Origin: an uncultured Clostridia bacterium
GTDB lineage: Bacteria > Bacillota > Clostridia > Christensenellales > DTU072
Assembly: GCA_934274515.1 (NCBI GenBank)
Contig: CAKQTC010000004.1
Span: forward strand, 1-64,000
Reading direction: 5' to 3'
Length of the DNA: 64,000 nucleotides
The notes beneath the pieces were generated by a model that worked only from the letters and a program-made list of their open reading frames with translations, ran no database searches and had not been told where the DNA came from. Below are positions 24,507-33,407 of this stretch, one piece after another (the stretch's first letter is position 1; the number at the start of each line of letters is the position of its first letter). The translations under genes and the position numbers were made by a program.

Positions 24507-25802
24507 ATGGCATTTGTAAAGAAAATTTTATCCGAAAGCGTTCTTCGCGGCAAAATATCGACGGGCGACGAAGTTTTATTCTTCGACGACAGACCTTTTA
24601 CGGATATTCTCGACTATATTTACGCAGACAGCAAACAAAGCGGGTACGTTACGATTAAACGAAAAGGCGAAGAAAAAGTAGTTTTTTTTGAAAAACAAGA
24701 CGATTACGATACGCTAGGTTTGGAGTTTGACGATTCTGTTGAGATTAAACCGATAGAATGTAGAAACAACTGTATTTTCTGTTTTGTAAAACAGTTGCCG
24801 AAAGGTATGCGCGATTCTCTTTACGTTAAGGACGACGATTATCGACTTAGTTTTATCAGCGGTTCGTACATAACTTGCACTAATCTGCAGGAAAAGGATA
24901 TGCAACGGATACTCGACTATAAACTTTCGCCGTTATACGTTTCCGTTCACGCGACAGACGAAAACGTACGAAAGTTTTTACTCGGAATAAAAAAATGCCC
25001 TAATCAAATAGAGCAGATGAAAAGGCTTATCGACGGCGGCATAACCATTCACGCGCAGATAGTTCTTGTCGGGGGAATAAACGACGGAGAAATACTCGCT
25101 AAATCGTTGTTTGACCTTTACGAAATCGGTGTAAAAACGGTTGCTATCGTTCCCGTAGGATTGACGGGATACAGAGAAGGGCGGTATCCTATTTCGCCGC
25201 TTACGAAAGAACAGGCTGCGGCGGCTGTTGACGAAGTGGAAGCGTTTTACAAGTCGCACCCGGGTTTTTGCTATTGTTCCGACGAGATGTATCAAATAGC
25301 GTGCAGACCTATACGCGGAGAAGAGTACTACGGACAGTACGAGCAAATCGAAAACGGCGTAGGGCTTATCTCTAAATTTTTATCCGAACTCGATCTTGCG
25401 CTTGAACTCGCGCCCGAAAAAAAATTAAAACGTAAAGTCGGGATAATAACAGGCGTAAGCGGTGAAAGCACGATGATTAAAGCAAGAACCGCGATTACGA
25501 AGAAATATCCGAACGTAGAGATTAACGTTTACGTCGTGAAAAACGATTTTTTCGGGAGAACGGTAACCGTTACGGGGCTTGTAACAGCGACGGACATAAT
25601 AAAACAATACGGCGACAGACATTTTACCGAAGATTTTCTTATGGTTCCGTCGGTAATGATGAAAGAGTTTGAAGACGTTTTCCTCGACGGAAAAACGCTT
25701 CACGATTTGTCAAAAGCGTTAAAAAAGAAAATTCTCGTAAGTCATTGTACCGGGGAAGATTTTTTATCCGTAATACTCGAAGGAAGGAGTAAAAAAAGAT
25801 GA
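24507..25802 (+). CDS. Radical SAM protein with PDZ-like and DUF512 domains
   Basis: 431-residue member of a family common in Clostridia and Cyanobacteria; its substrate is unknown. Residues 1-65 form a PDZ-like domain (GDEVLFFDDRPFTDILDY). The radical SAM CxxxCxxC motif is at Cys85, Cys89 and Cys92, within the ECRNNCIFC segment. The C-terminal third is the DUF512 domain. It overlaps der by 4 nt (ATGA), a pairing that recurs in Clostridia and suggests a role linked to ribosome maturation, which is inference. It has no Shine-Dalgarno and appears leaderless. Confidence 0.88.
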   Translation: MAFVKKILSESVLRGKISTGDEVLFFDDRPFTDILDYIYADSKQSGYVTIKRKGEEKVVFFEKQDDYDTLGLEFDDSVEIKPIECRNNCIFCFVKQLPKGMRDSLYVKDDDYRLSFISGSYITCTNLQEKDMQRILDYKLSPLYVSVHATDENVRKFLLGIKKCPNQIEQMKRLIDGGITIHAQIVLVGGINDGEILAKSLFDLYEIGVKTVAIVPVGLTGYREGRYPISPLTKEQAAAAVDEVEAFYKSHPGFCYCSDEMYQIACRPIRGEEYYGQYEQIENGVGLISKFLSELDLALELAPEKKLKRKVGIITGVSGESTMIKARTAITKKYPNVEINVYVVKNDFFGRTVTVTGLVTATDIIKQYGDRHFTEDFLMVPSVMMKEFEDVFLDGKTLHDLSKALKKKILVSHCTGEDFLSVILEGRSKKR

Positions 25803-27130
25803 TAAAACCGTTAGTAGCCATAGTCGGGCGACCGAACGTAGGAAAATCTACGTTTTTCAACAAAATGGCAGGCAAAAGAATAAGTATAGTAGAAGACGTA
25901 CCGGGAGTAACGCGCGACAGAGTTTACGCGGACGCCGAATGGTGCGGCTATCCGTTTACAATGATAGATACCGGCGGGATAGAAATACATTCGGAAGACG
26001 TGATGTGGAAACATATTCGCCGTCAAGCGGAACTTGCGGTTGACCTAGCCGATGTTATTTTGTATTTTGTAGACGGGAAAACAGGCATACTCCCCGACGA
26101 TTATGATGTGGCGGATTACCTTAGAATGTCTAAAAAACCTATTGTTCTCGCCGTCAACAAAATAGATAACGCAAATTCTTACGGTGCGTACGATTTTTAT
26201 GCGTTGGGGCTTGGCGAACCTATCCCTGTTTCTGCGGAAAACAGCCTTAATTTAGGCGATTTGCTCGACGCTATCGTTGCGCATTTCCCCGAAAGAGCGG
26301 AAACGGAAACGGAAAGCGAGGCGTTGAAAATAGCCGTTGTGGGAAAACCGAACGCAGGGAAAAGTTCGCTCGTAAACAAACTGCTCGGGTTTGAACGAGT
26401 GATCGTAAGCGATATAGCGGGTACGACGCGCGACGCGATTGACACCCCTTTTACCGTGGACGGGAAACAATATCGCATCGTTGACACGGCAGGAATAAGA
26501 AAGAAAAGTAAAGTCGAAGAAGACGTCGAATATTACAGCGTAATAAGAAGCATCGATGCCATGCGCAGAGCAGACGTCGTTGCGGTTGTTATCGACGCGG
26601 AGGAAGGACTTACCGAGCAAGATATTAAAATTTGCGGGCTTGTACACGAAAGCAGAAAACCGTCCGTAATTATTCTTAACAAGTGGGATTTAGTGGTTAA
26701 AGACACTTTCACCGTCAACAAATTTAAGGATAAACTCGACGCCGAACTTAAATTTATGAGTTATTATAAACCGATGTTTATAAGCGCGCTTACGGGACAA
26801 AGGGTAGGGCTTGTTCTCGAAAATTTACAGAAAGTATACGAAAACGCATCGCGCCGTATTCCGACGGGATTGTTAAACGACGTTTTGCAAGACGCAATGA
26901 GCGTAAACGAACCGCCTACGCATAACGGTAAAAAACTAAAAGTATATTATGCGACGCAGGCAACCAGCAATCCGCCAACGTTCGTGCTATTCGTAAACGA
27001 CGAGGAGATAATGCACTTTTCTTATAAGAGATACTTGGAAAACGCGCTTAGAAAGGCATTCGACTTTACAGGCACGCCGATTAGTTTGAAAATAAGAGCA
27101 AAAAATAAAGACGATCTAGAACAGAGATAG
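25799..27130 (+). CDS. der: Der (EngA) tandem GTPase for 50S assembly
   Basis: Essential GTPase for late 50S subunit assembly, 443 residues. Two G domains are visible: the first with GRPNVGKST (8-16) and NKID, the second with GKPNAGKSS (about 181-189), DTAGIRKKSK and NKWD, followed by the KH-like C-terminal domain. GGAAGGAG lies just ahead of the start, inside the end of the upstream gene. It is the second gene of the radical SAM-der pair. Confidence 0.97.
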   Translation: MIKPLVAIVGRPNVGKSTFFNKMAGKRISIVEDVPGVTRDRVYADAEWCGYPFTMIDTGGIEIHSEDVMWKHIRRQAELAVDLADVILYFVDGKTGILPDDYDVADYLRMSKKPIVLAVNKIDNANSYGAYDFYALGLGEPIPVSAENSLNLGDLLDAIVAHFPERAETETESEALKIAVVGKPNAGKSSLVNKLLGFERVIVSDIAGTTRDAIDTPFTVDGKQYRIVDTAGIRKKSKVEEDVEYYSVIRSIDAMRRADVVAVVIDAEEGLTEQDIKICGLVHESRKPSVIILNKWDLVVKDTFTVNKFKDKLDAELKFMSYYKPMFISALTGQRVGLVLENLQKVYENASRRIPTGLLNDVLQDAMSVNEPPTHNGKKLKVYYATQATSNPPTFVLFVNDEEIMHFSYKRYLENALRKAFDFTGTPISLKIRAKNKDDLEQR

Positions 27131-27141
27131 CGAGGCAAAAG

Positions 27142-28392
27142 ATGAATTATACACCCGATATGGCGAAAAATGTATATGAAACAGAGAAAAAAAGGTACGA
27201 CGAGTTCGTTTCGCTAGGACTTAATCTCGATATGAGCAGAGGTAAACCGAACAAAGAACAACTCGACATATCCGACGGAATGTTTGACGTCATTCACTCT
27301 TCAAGAGGCGTTATCGGTAGCAACGATTACAGAAATTACGGTATTTTGGACGGTATACCCGAAGCAAAAAAGATTTTTGCGGAGTTAAGCGGCGTTAGTG
27401 AAAATCAAATTATAATAATGGGCAATTCGAGCCTTAATATAATGTACGACACTGTTCAGCGAGCAATGCAATTCGGCGTTCTCGGCGGCGTACCGTTCAA
27501 CAAACAGGGCAAAATCAAGTGGCTTTGCCCGGTTCCGGGATACGACAGGCATTTTTCCGTTACCGAAATTTTCGGAATAGAGATGATAAACGTCCCGATG
27601 AAATCGGACGGACCGGACATGGATATGATAGAAGAACTCGTTAAGGACGAAACGGTTAAAGGCGTTTGGTGCGTACCTAAATACAGCAATCCGCAAGGCA
27701 TCGTTTATTCGGACGAAGTCGTAGAACGTTTTGCCGCGTTAAAACCTGCGGCAAAAGACTTCCGCATTTATTGGGACAACGCTTATATGATACATTACAT
27801 AACAGAAGACGTACCGTTACGCAACATATTCGACGCCGCTAAAAAATACGGAAACGAAGATTTAATTTATATGTTCGGTTCGACGTCCAAAATGACTTTT
27901 GCCGGGGCAGGGGTTGCTTGGTTATGCGCAAGCGATAAAAACATTGCCGATATTAAAAAATACATGGCTTATCAGACGATAGGGTTTAACAAACTTAACC
28001 AACTCGCGCACGTTTTATTTTTCAAAAACGCGGACGGCGTACGCGAACATATGAAAAAGCACGCCGAAATGATACGTCCTAGGTTTGAACTCGTTCTTAA
28101 TATTTTGGACGAAGAACTTGACGGGCTCTGCGAATGGATTCGACCTGCCGGCGGTTATTTTATAGGCATAGATTTACCGGAATTTACCGCTAAGAGAGCG
28201 GTTGCTTTGTCGAAAGCCGCAGGCGTCACGATGACGAGCGCGGGCGCGACGTATCCTTATAGACAAGACCCGAAAGACAGCAACGTTCGTATCGCTCCGA
28301 CTTATCCGTCGGAAGAAGAACTTGTCACCGCGATGAGAGTTTTTTGTTGCTCGGTAAAACTCGCTTGGGCGGAAAAAATACTTAACGCATAA
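27142..28392 (+). CDS. Class I aminotransferase, aspartate aminotransferase subgroup Ic-like
   Basis: PLP enzyme of 416 residues resembling the Pfam Aminotran_MocR group, whose characterised members are aspartate aminotransferases. The N-terminal motif LDMSRGKPNKEQLDIS is typical. The PLP lysine is Lys250 in GSTSKMTFAGAG, and the YSNPQG motif precedes it. It follows der by 11 nt, so it may be co-transcribed. It could supply aspartate for the asd-dapB pathway. Substrate specificity is inferred from family only. Confidence 0.88.
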   Translation: MNYTPDMAKNVYETEKKRYDEFVSLGLNLDMSRGKPNKEQLDISDGMFDVIHSSRGVIGSNDYRNYGILDGIPEAKKIFAELSGVSENQIIIMGNSSLNIMYDTVQRAMQFGVLGGVPFNKQGKIKWLCPVPGYDRHFSVTEIFGIEMINVPMKSDGPDMDMIEELVKDETVKGVWCVPKYSNPQGIVYSDEVVERFAALKPAAKDFRIYWDNAYMIHYITEDVPLRNIFDAAKKYGNEDLIYMFGSTSKMTFAGAGVAWLCASDKNIADIKKYMAYQTIGFNKLNQLAHVLFFKNADGVREHMKKHAEMIRPRFELVLNILDEELDGLCEWIRPAGGYFIGIDLPEFTAKRAVALSKAAGVTMTSAGATYPYRQDPKDSNVRIAPTYPSEEELVTAMRVFCCSVKLAWAEKILNA

Positions 28393-28415
28393 ATAAGAAA
28401 ACGCTTTCATAAGAT
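28387..28415 (+). promoter_or_regulatory. Possible sigma-E promoter of spoIVA
   Basis: CATAAGAT (28408-28415) resembles the sigma-E -10 consensus CATACAnT, with GCATAAAT (28387-28394) 13 bp upstream as a candidate -35. It lies 28 nt before spoIVA, a known sigma-E target in Bacillus. The -35 match is imperfect. Confidence 0.4.
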
Positions 28416-28442
28416 TAAGTAAAAACTTGTGGAGGCGAGAAA

Positions 28443-29915
28443 ATGTTGAATTACGACATATATGACGATATCGCCATCCGAACCGGTGGCGATATTTATT
28501 TAGGAATAGTCGGACCCGTTCGGACGGGAAAGTCTACTTTTATCAAAAAATTTATGGAAACATCCGTTCTGGACAAAATAGCGGACAAAAATAAACTGCA
28601 AAGAGCGACAGACGAACTGCCGCAATCCGCCGACGGAAAGACGATTATGACGACCGAACCGAAGTTTATTCCGAACGAAGCGATAAACGTTAGTTTCGAT
28701 AAAATGAGTGCGAACGTACGGTTAATAGATTGCGTGGGGTATCTTGTGGACGACGCTATCGGGCATATGGAAGACGGGAAAGAGCGTCTTGTGAAAACAC
28801 CGTGGGCAGAAGAAGAAATGCCGTTTCAAAAAGCCGCCGAACTGGGAACGACGAAAGTTATCAAAGAACACTCTACCGTCGGGATTTTAGTAACGACGGA
28901 CGGCACGGTTACAGATATACAAAGGGCAAAATACGTTGAAGCGGAAGAACGCGTCGTAAACGAACTCAAATCCTGCGGAAAACCGTTCGTCGTTGTGCTT
29001 AACTCGCGTTATCCGCAAGAAACCGATACCGTAAGGTTAAGAGAAAGTCTGGAAGAGCGTTACGGTGTGCCGGTCTACGGTTGCGATGTAAGTAAACTTA
29101 GCAAAGACGACGTGACTAAAATTATGGAAATGGCGTTATACGAGTTCCCCGTGACGAAAATTAAATTTGAAATGCCGAAATGGATGCGTTCGTTGCCGTC
29201 CTCGGACGAGATTATGAAAAGCGTGCTGGACTGCATTAGGGCGGCATGCAAAAGTTTGAACAGAATGCGCGACAACGGAAAACTCGACGACCTGTTCAAA
29301 GAATGTCCGTACATGGCGCAACCGGGAATCGAATGTTCGCCGTCTACGGGTGAAATTATCGTTAAGTGTACAGCCGAAGGGAATTTATACTTTAACGTAC
29401 TTAGCAAAGAGTGCGGACAAAACGTAAACGACGAATACAAATTGCTTACTTTCGTAAAAAAACTCGCCAAATCTTACAGCGAATACGAGGGTATAAGGAA
29501 AGCGATGGAAGGGGTAAAACAGGACGGATACGGTGTGGTTAATCCGACTATGGAAGATATGGAACTCGACGAACCCGAACTCGTAAAGAAAGGAAACAGG
29601 TACGGAGTTAAACTGAAAGCAAGCGCGCCGTCGTATCACATCGTGCGTGTTGACGTAGAAACGGAGATAAGCCCGACTATCGGTAGCGAACAGCAAAGCG
29701 AAGAACTCGTAAAATATCTACTCGGTGAATTTGAAAACAATAAACAAGGGATATGGGAAACAAATATGTTTGGCGTAAGTTTGAATAGTCTTGTAAAAGA
29801 AGATCTTAACAATAAAATCGGCAGTATGTCCGGCGATACGCAATCGAAACTAAGACGAACGATATCGAGAATAGTAAATGAGGGTAAGGGCGGCGTGTTG
29901 TGCGTGTTGCTGTAA
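28443..29915 (+). CDS. spoIVA: SpoIVA, spore coat basement-layer ATPase
   Basis: Mother-cell morphogenetic protein that polymerises with ATP on the forespore surface and anchors the coat; 490 residues, the usual length. The Walker A motif is GPVRTGKST (about 24-32), and the start NYDIYDDIAIRTGGDIY and the C-terminus ending in GGVLCVLL are characteristic. TGGAGG precedes the start. A strong terminator follows. SipL, its Clostridial partner, is not visible in the window. Confidence 0.97.
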   Translation: MLNYDIYDDIAIRTGGDIYLGIVGPVRTGKSTFIKKFMETSVLDKIADKNKLQRATDELPQSADGKTIMTTEPKFIPNEAINVSFDKMSANVRLIDCVGYLVDDAIGHMEDGKERLVKTPWAEEEMPFQKAAELGTTKVIKEHSTVGILVTTDGTVTDIQRAKYVEAEERVVNELKSCGKPFVVVLNSRYPQETDTVRLRESLEERYGVPVYGCDVSKLSKDDVTKIMEMALYEFPVTKIKFEMPKWMRSLPSSDEIMKSVLDCIRAACKSLNRMRDNGKLDDLFKECPYMAQPGIECSPSTGEIIVKCTAEGNLYFNVLSKECGQNVNDEYKLLTFVKKLAKSYSEYEGIRKAMEGVKQDGYGVVNPTMEDMELDEPELVKKGNRYGVKLKASAPSYHIVRVDVETEISPTIGSEQQSEELVKYLLGEFENNKQGIWETNMFGVSLNSLVKEDLNNKIGSMSGDTQSKLRRTISRIVNEGKGGVLCVLL

Positions 29916-29923
29916 ACGAAACA

Positions 29924-29953
29924 AAAAAGCGGAGCGAAAGTTCCGCTTTTTGC
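29924..29953 (+). terminator. Terminator of spoIVA
   Basis: Stem AAAAGCGGA (29925-29933) / TCCGCTTTT (29942-29950) with a GCGAAAGT loop, ending in T. It separates spoIVA from hflX and excludes a longer hflX start. Confidence 0.85.
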
Positions 29954-29991
29954 GTAAAAATGAAATTCCGCTTTTCTTTTTATGTGTTTTT

Positions 29992-30000
29992 TGGTATAAT
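29992..30000 (+). promoter_or_regulatory. Extended -10 promoter of hflX, leaderless geometry
   Basis: TGGTATAAT ends at 30000 and the ATG is at 30008, 7 nt later. The -35 region (TTTTCT at 29972-29977) is weak, as is common for extended -10 promoters. Confidence 0.6.
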
Positions 30001-30007
30001 TGCTTAC

Positions 30008-31108
30008 ATGGAAAACATAATCGAAAAGAAAAAAGCGTTTCTCGTAAACGTATATAAAGATAAAAACGACGATAGCGTGCTTGACGAACTCGAATTACTC
30101 GCGCACACAGCGGATTACGAAGTGATAGGTAGACTAACGCAACATAAAGACAGACCCGACAAGGCGTACTATTTGGGAACGGGCAAACTCGAAGAACTTA
30201 AAAACGCCGTGGACGCGTTGGAGGCAGACGTCGTGATTTTTGACAACGACGTGTCCGGAAGTCAGTTTAACAATTTGGAAAAATATCTCGGAATCGACGT
30301 AATCGACAGAGCGACGCTCATTCTCGAAATTTTTGCAAAACACGCTACGAGCAACGAAGGTAAACTTCAAGTAGAACTTGCAAGAAAAAAACACAGTCTT
30401 CCGCGAGTGCTCGGGCAAGGGGCGGTTTTATCTCGTCAAGGCGGCGGGGGCGGCGGAGGCGGCGGAGCGAGAAGAGGTGCCGGCGAACAGCAACTCGAAC
30501 TCGACAAGCGTACGATACGCGCGGAAATTCGTGACTTGGAAGAAAAAGCGGAACGACTTGCTGTCGCAAGAAAACTTAGAAGGACTAAAAGAGAAAACAG
30601 TAAAATACCTATTGTTTGTATCGTAGGATACACAAATGCGGGTAAATCCACATTAATGAACAATCTTACCAAGGCAGGGGTGCTTGCGGAAAACAAACTT
30701 TTCGCAACGCTTGATCCGGTTACGAGAAAACTTTGGATTGCGCCCAAAAAGGAATTTATGCTTGTGGATACGGTGGGGTTTATATCTCGTTTACCGCACG
30801 AGTTTATCGACGCGTTCGGGAGTACGCTTGAAGAAACGCGATATGCCGATTTGATTTTGCACGTAGTAAACTGTCAAAGTTCGGATATAGTTAAGGAGTA
30901 CGACGTGGTGGAAAGCGTGCTTGAAAAGATAGGAGCAAACGGTATCCCGACGATTACGGTGTTAAACAAATGCGACGAAGGGTATCCGACAGTTTGTCCG
31001 AGCGGGGTTAATCCCGTGTATGTAAGCGCGCTTACGGGAGAGGGTATACGGTCGTTAAAAGAAAAGATTTGTCTTGCACTTTTCGGGGAAATCGCAGAAT
31101 GGGAATAA
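30008..31108 (+). CDS. hflX: HflX GTPase, ribosome-splitting factor
   Basis: GTPase that splits stalled or stressed ribosomes. The start at 30008 (366 residues) is used because the frame upstream to 29900 crosses the spoIVA terminator. The HflX N-terminal domain is followed by the glycine-rich region, where the usual LSRQGGGIGTRGPGE is expanded to eight consecutive glycines then ARRGAGE. The G domain has GYTNAGKST, DTVGFISRLPH and NKCD. No Shine-Dalgarno is present and the -10 box is 7 nt from the ATG. Confidence 0.95.
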   Translation: MENIIEKKKAFLVNVYKDKNDDSVLDELELLAHTADYEVIGRLTQHKDRPDKAYYLGTGKLEELKNAVDALEADVVIFDNDVSGSQFNNLEKYLGIDVIDRATLILEIFAKHATSNEGKLQVELARKKHSLPRVLGQGAVLSRQGGGGGGGGGARRGAGEQQLELDKRTIRAEIRDLEEKAERLAVARKLRRTKRENSKIPIVCIVGYTNAGKSTLMNNLTKAGVLAENKLFATLDPVTRKLWIAPKKEFMLVDTVGFISRLPHEFIDAFGSTLEETRYADLILHVVNCQSSDIVKEYDVVESVLEKIGANGIPTITVLNKCDEGYPTVCPSGVNPVYVSALTGEGIRSLKEKICLALFGEIAEWE

Positions 31109-31149
31109 AAATCGATTATTTTCGATAAGATAATTTATTCTTAATACGC

Positions 31150-31178
31150 TTGATTTTTATCGAAACGTACTATATAAT
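31150..31178 (+). promoter_or_regulatory. Promoter of SRP RNA
   Basis: TTGATT (31150-31155), 17-bp spacer, TATAAT (31173-31178). The predicted start is near 31185-31188, where the RNA's closing stem begins. The rnpB promoter has the same TTGATT -35. Confidence 0.85.
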
Positions 31179-31187
31179 ATCGACAAA

Positions 31188-31450
31188 GACGCTAGACGGG
31201 GAGTTAGCGGTGCCCTGTGACTCGCAACCCGCTACAGCGAGGTCGAACGCCCGTCGAGGCGTGCAGTATGGAAAGCCGATACGCACAAGGAGTGTTGATA
31301 GCAAGGTCTTGTACAATTTCGTGTTGTGAACCGTGTCAGAGTTTGATCGCAGCAGCACTAAGCAAATTTCGGAATGTGTTACGAGGAAACTTTGGAGGAG
31401 CCACCTACGCGTAAGCCGATTCGGTGCCGCACGTCGGAACGGGTGCGTCT
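31188..31450 (+). ncRNA. ffs: Signal recognition particle RNA, large Bacillus-type
   Basis: RNA scaffold of SRP with both Alu and S domains. The Alu domain contains GGGGAGTTAGCGGTGCCCTG, then GCAACCCGCTACAGCGAGGTCGAA, very close to Bacillus scRNA. The S domain has GTCAG (31336-31340) and GCAGCAGCACTAAG (31350-31363), the internal-loop strands of helix 8. GACGC (31188-31192) pairs with GCGTC (31445-31449) to close the molecule, and a T run follows as terminator. The helix 8 apical loop reads UUUGAU instead of the usual GGAA tetraloop. The ends are estimated from the closing stem. Confidence 0.9.
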
Positions 31451-31547
31451 TTTTTTATTTCAATAATCGTCTTTTTTTAATATTTTTTTAATTGCAAACG
31501 GGTATAATTCAATCTTGTTTTAGGGTTTGTTTCGCCATAAATAAACC

Positions 31548-31576
31548 TTGACAATTATATTATAATTATATATAAT
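31548..31576 (+). promoter_or_regulatory. Consensus promoter of pepF
   Basis: TTGACA (31548-31553), 17-bp spacer, TATAAT (31571-31576). The leader of about 50 nt contains GGGAG before the ATG at 31635. Confidence 0.85.
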
Positions 31577-31634
31577 ACAATATACTGCGTTCGGACGAAA
31601 GAGAGCCGAGCCGAAAACGGGAGTGTGATTATAG

Positions 31635-33404
31635 ATGAACGAATTACTTACGAGAGACGCCGTACCTTTTGAAAGGAAATGGGCGGTAGAAGACATATTG
31701 AACGAGAGCGATTTGCCGAAAACGTTTGCCGATATAGAAGAGGGTTGCAAAACAATATCCGCATATAAAGGTAAACTCAATCCGGAAAATGCAATCGAAT
31801 GTCTGCTTAAACAAAGCGAAATCGGTTATAAAATCGAAAAAGCGTACGTGTATATCAACCTTAAAAGCGACGAGAACAAAGCGGATTCGCATTATCTCGG
31901 ACTTTGCGAAAAAATCGAAAATCTTTTAGTGGCTTTTTCTACGTCCTGCGCGTTTATAGAGCCGACGCTTTCGTCTTTTGCGAGAGCGGAACTTATAAAA
32001 ATGCGCGATAGCAAAAAATACGAGTATTTTTCTATGTTGATTGACGAAGTTATACGTAGTAAAAAGCATCTTTTGAGCGAAAAAGAAGAAACGTTGCTTT
32101 CCGCTACGCAAAGTTTTTCGGGCGATTTCCGCACGATTTTCTCGATGTTCGATAACGTGAGCGCGAATTTCGGCGAAGTGATGCTCGGAGGAGAAAAGCG
32201 TAAACTCACTCACGGTTTGTATAGCGTTTGTTTGCAAAATCGCGACGAAACAGTAAGAAAAGAGGCGTATGAAAGTTACTACAAAGCCTATAAGGATATG
32301 ATAGTCACTCTTGCCGCAGTCTATGCCGGCAACGTAAAAAAGGACTGTTTTTATTCCAAGGCACGTAAATTCGGTTCTTGTTTGGAAAGCGCGTTATACG
32401 GAGAAAATATACCGCGTAAAGTATATGAAAATCTTATCGATGTCGTTGATAAAAACGTCAAAAATATGCATTCCTACGTTGCTTATAGAAAAAAAACGTT
32501 AAAACTCAAAGAAATGCATATGTACGATATGTACGTTCCGTTAGTGGAAAACATTTCTTCCGATACGAGTTTCGATGACGCGTACGAACTTATTTTGAAC
32601 GCGCTTGCGCCGCTCGGAAAAGATTATATCGATATGATGAAAAAGGCGAGAGAAGAGCGTTGGATTGACGTTGAAGAAACGGCGAATAAGCGTAGCGGCG
32701 CGTATTCTTGGGGCGTTTACGGGACGCACCCGTTCGTTTTACTTAACCACAAAGGAGCAACGCACGACGTGTTTACCATTGCACACGAAATGGGACACGC
32801 GATGCATTCTTATTATTCCAACAAAGCGCAGGTTTACGAAAAATCGGGATATTGCATTTTCCTTGCGGAAATAGCAAGTACGGTCAACGAAGTTTTGCTT
32901 ATCAAATATCTATTGAAGACCGCTACCGGAGAAAAACGTAAATTCTTATTAAGTTATTACATCGATATGATAAGAACGACTTTGTTCCGTCAGGCGATGT
33001 TTTCCGAGTTTGAAAAATTCGCTCACGAAACGATTGAGCAAGGAGATGCGCTCGGATACGACAAGATGAGCGCGTATTATGCCGAACTTAACAAAAAGCA
33101 TTACGGTGAAAGCGTCGTTACGGACGAAAACATATCTTACGAATGGGCGCGTATACCGCATTTTTATCGCTCGTTTTATGTTTATAAGTATGCTACGGGT
33201 ATTACTTGCGCAATAAATATAGCAAACAGAATTTTGTCTGAAGAAGGTTTTGTTGACAAATACAAGGAGTTCCTCAGTGCGGGAGGTAGCAAATATCCGA
33301 TGGAAATTCTTTCGATGGTAGATATCGACCTTACCAAGAAAACTCCGTTTGTGAATGCGATGAAAGAGTTCGGTGAAATTCTTGCCGAATTGAAGAAGAT
33401 ATAG
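31635..33404 (+). CDS. pepF: Oligoendopeptidase F, M3 family
   Basis: Cytoplasmic zinc metallopeptidase that degrades short peptides, 589 residues, the usual length for M3B enzymes. The zinc site HEMGH is at His384-Glu385-His388, with the third ligand expected about 25 residues on in IASTVNE. No signal peptide is present. It heads a likely operon with a small membrane protein (3 nt gap) and dnaB. Confidence 0.95.
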   Translation: MNELLTRDAVPFERKWAVEDILNESDLPKTFADIEEGCKTISAYKGKLNPENAIECLLKQSEIGYKIEKAYVYINLKSDENKADSHYLGLCEKIENLLVAFSTSCAFIEPTLSSFARAELIKMRDSKKYEYFSMLIDEVIRSKKHLLSEKEETLLSATQSFSGDFRTIFSMFDNVSANFGEVMLGGEKRKLTHGLYSVCLQNRDETVRKEAYESYYKAYKDMIVTLAAVYAGNVKKDCFYSKARKFGSCLESALYGENIPRKVYENLIDVVDKNVKNMHSYVAYRKKTLKLKEMHMYDMYVPLVENISSDTSFDDAYELILNALAPLGKDYIDMMKKAREERWIDVEETANKRSGAYSWGVYGTHPFVLLNHKGATHDVFTIAHEMGHAMHSYYSNKAQVYEKSGYCIFLAEIASTVNEVLLIKYLLKTATGEKRKFLLSYYIDMIRTTLFRQAMFSEFEKFAHETIEQGDALGYDKMSAYYAELNKKHYGESVVTDENISYEWARIPHFYRSFYVYKYATGITCAINIANRILSEEGFVDKYKEFLSAGGSKYPMEILSMVDIDLTKKTPFVNAMKEFGEILAELKKI

Positions 33405-33407
33405 GAT

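Noticed and set aside
31339..31349. AGAGTTTGATC, identical to the start of the universal 16S rRNA forward primer
   Set aside because: It lies inside the S domain of the SRP RNA, and no 16S sequence follows. It is a coincidence created by the unusual helix 8 loop.
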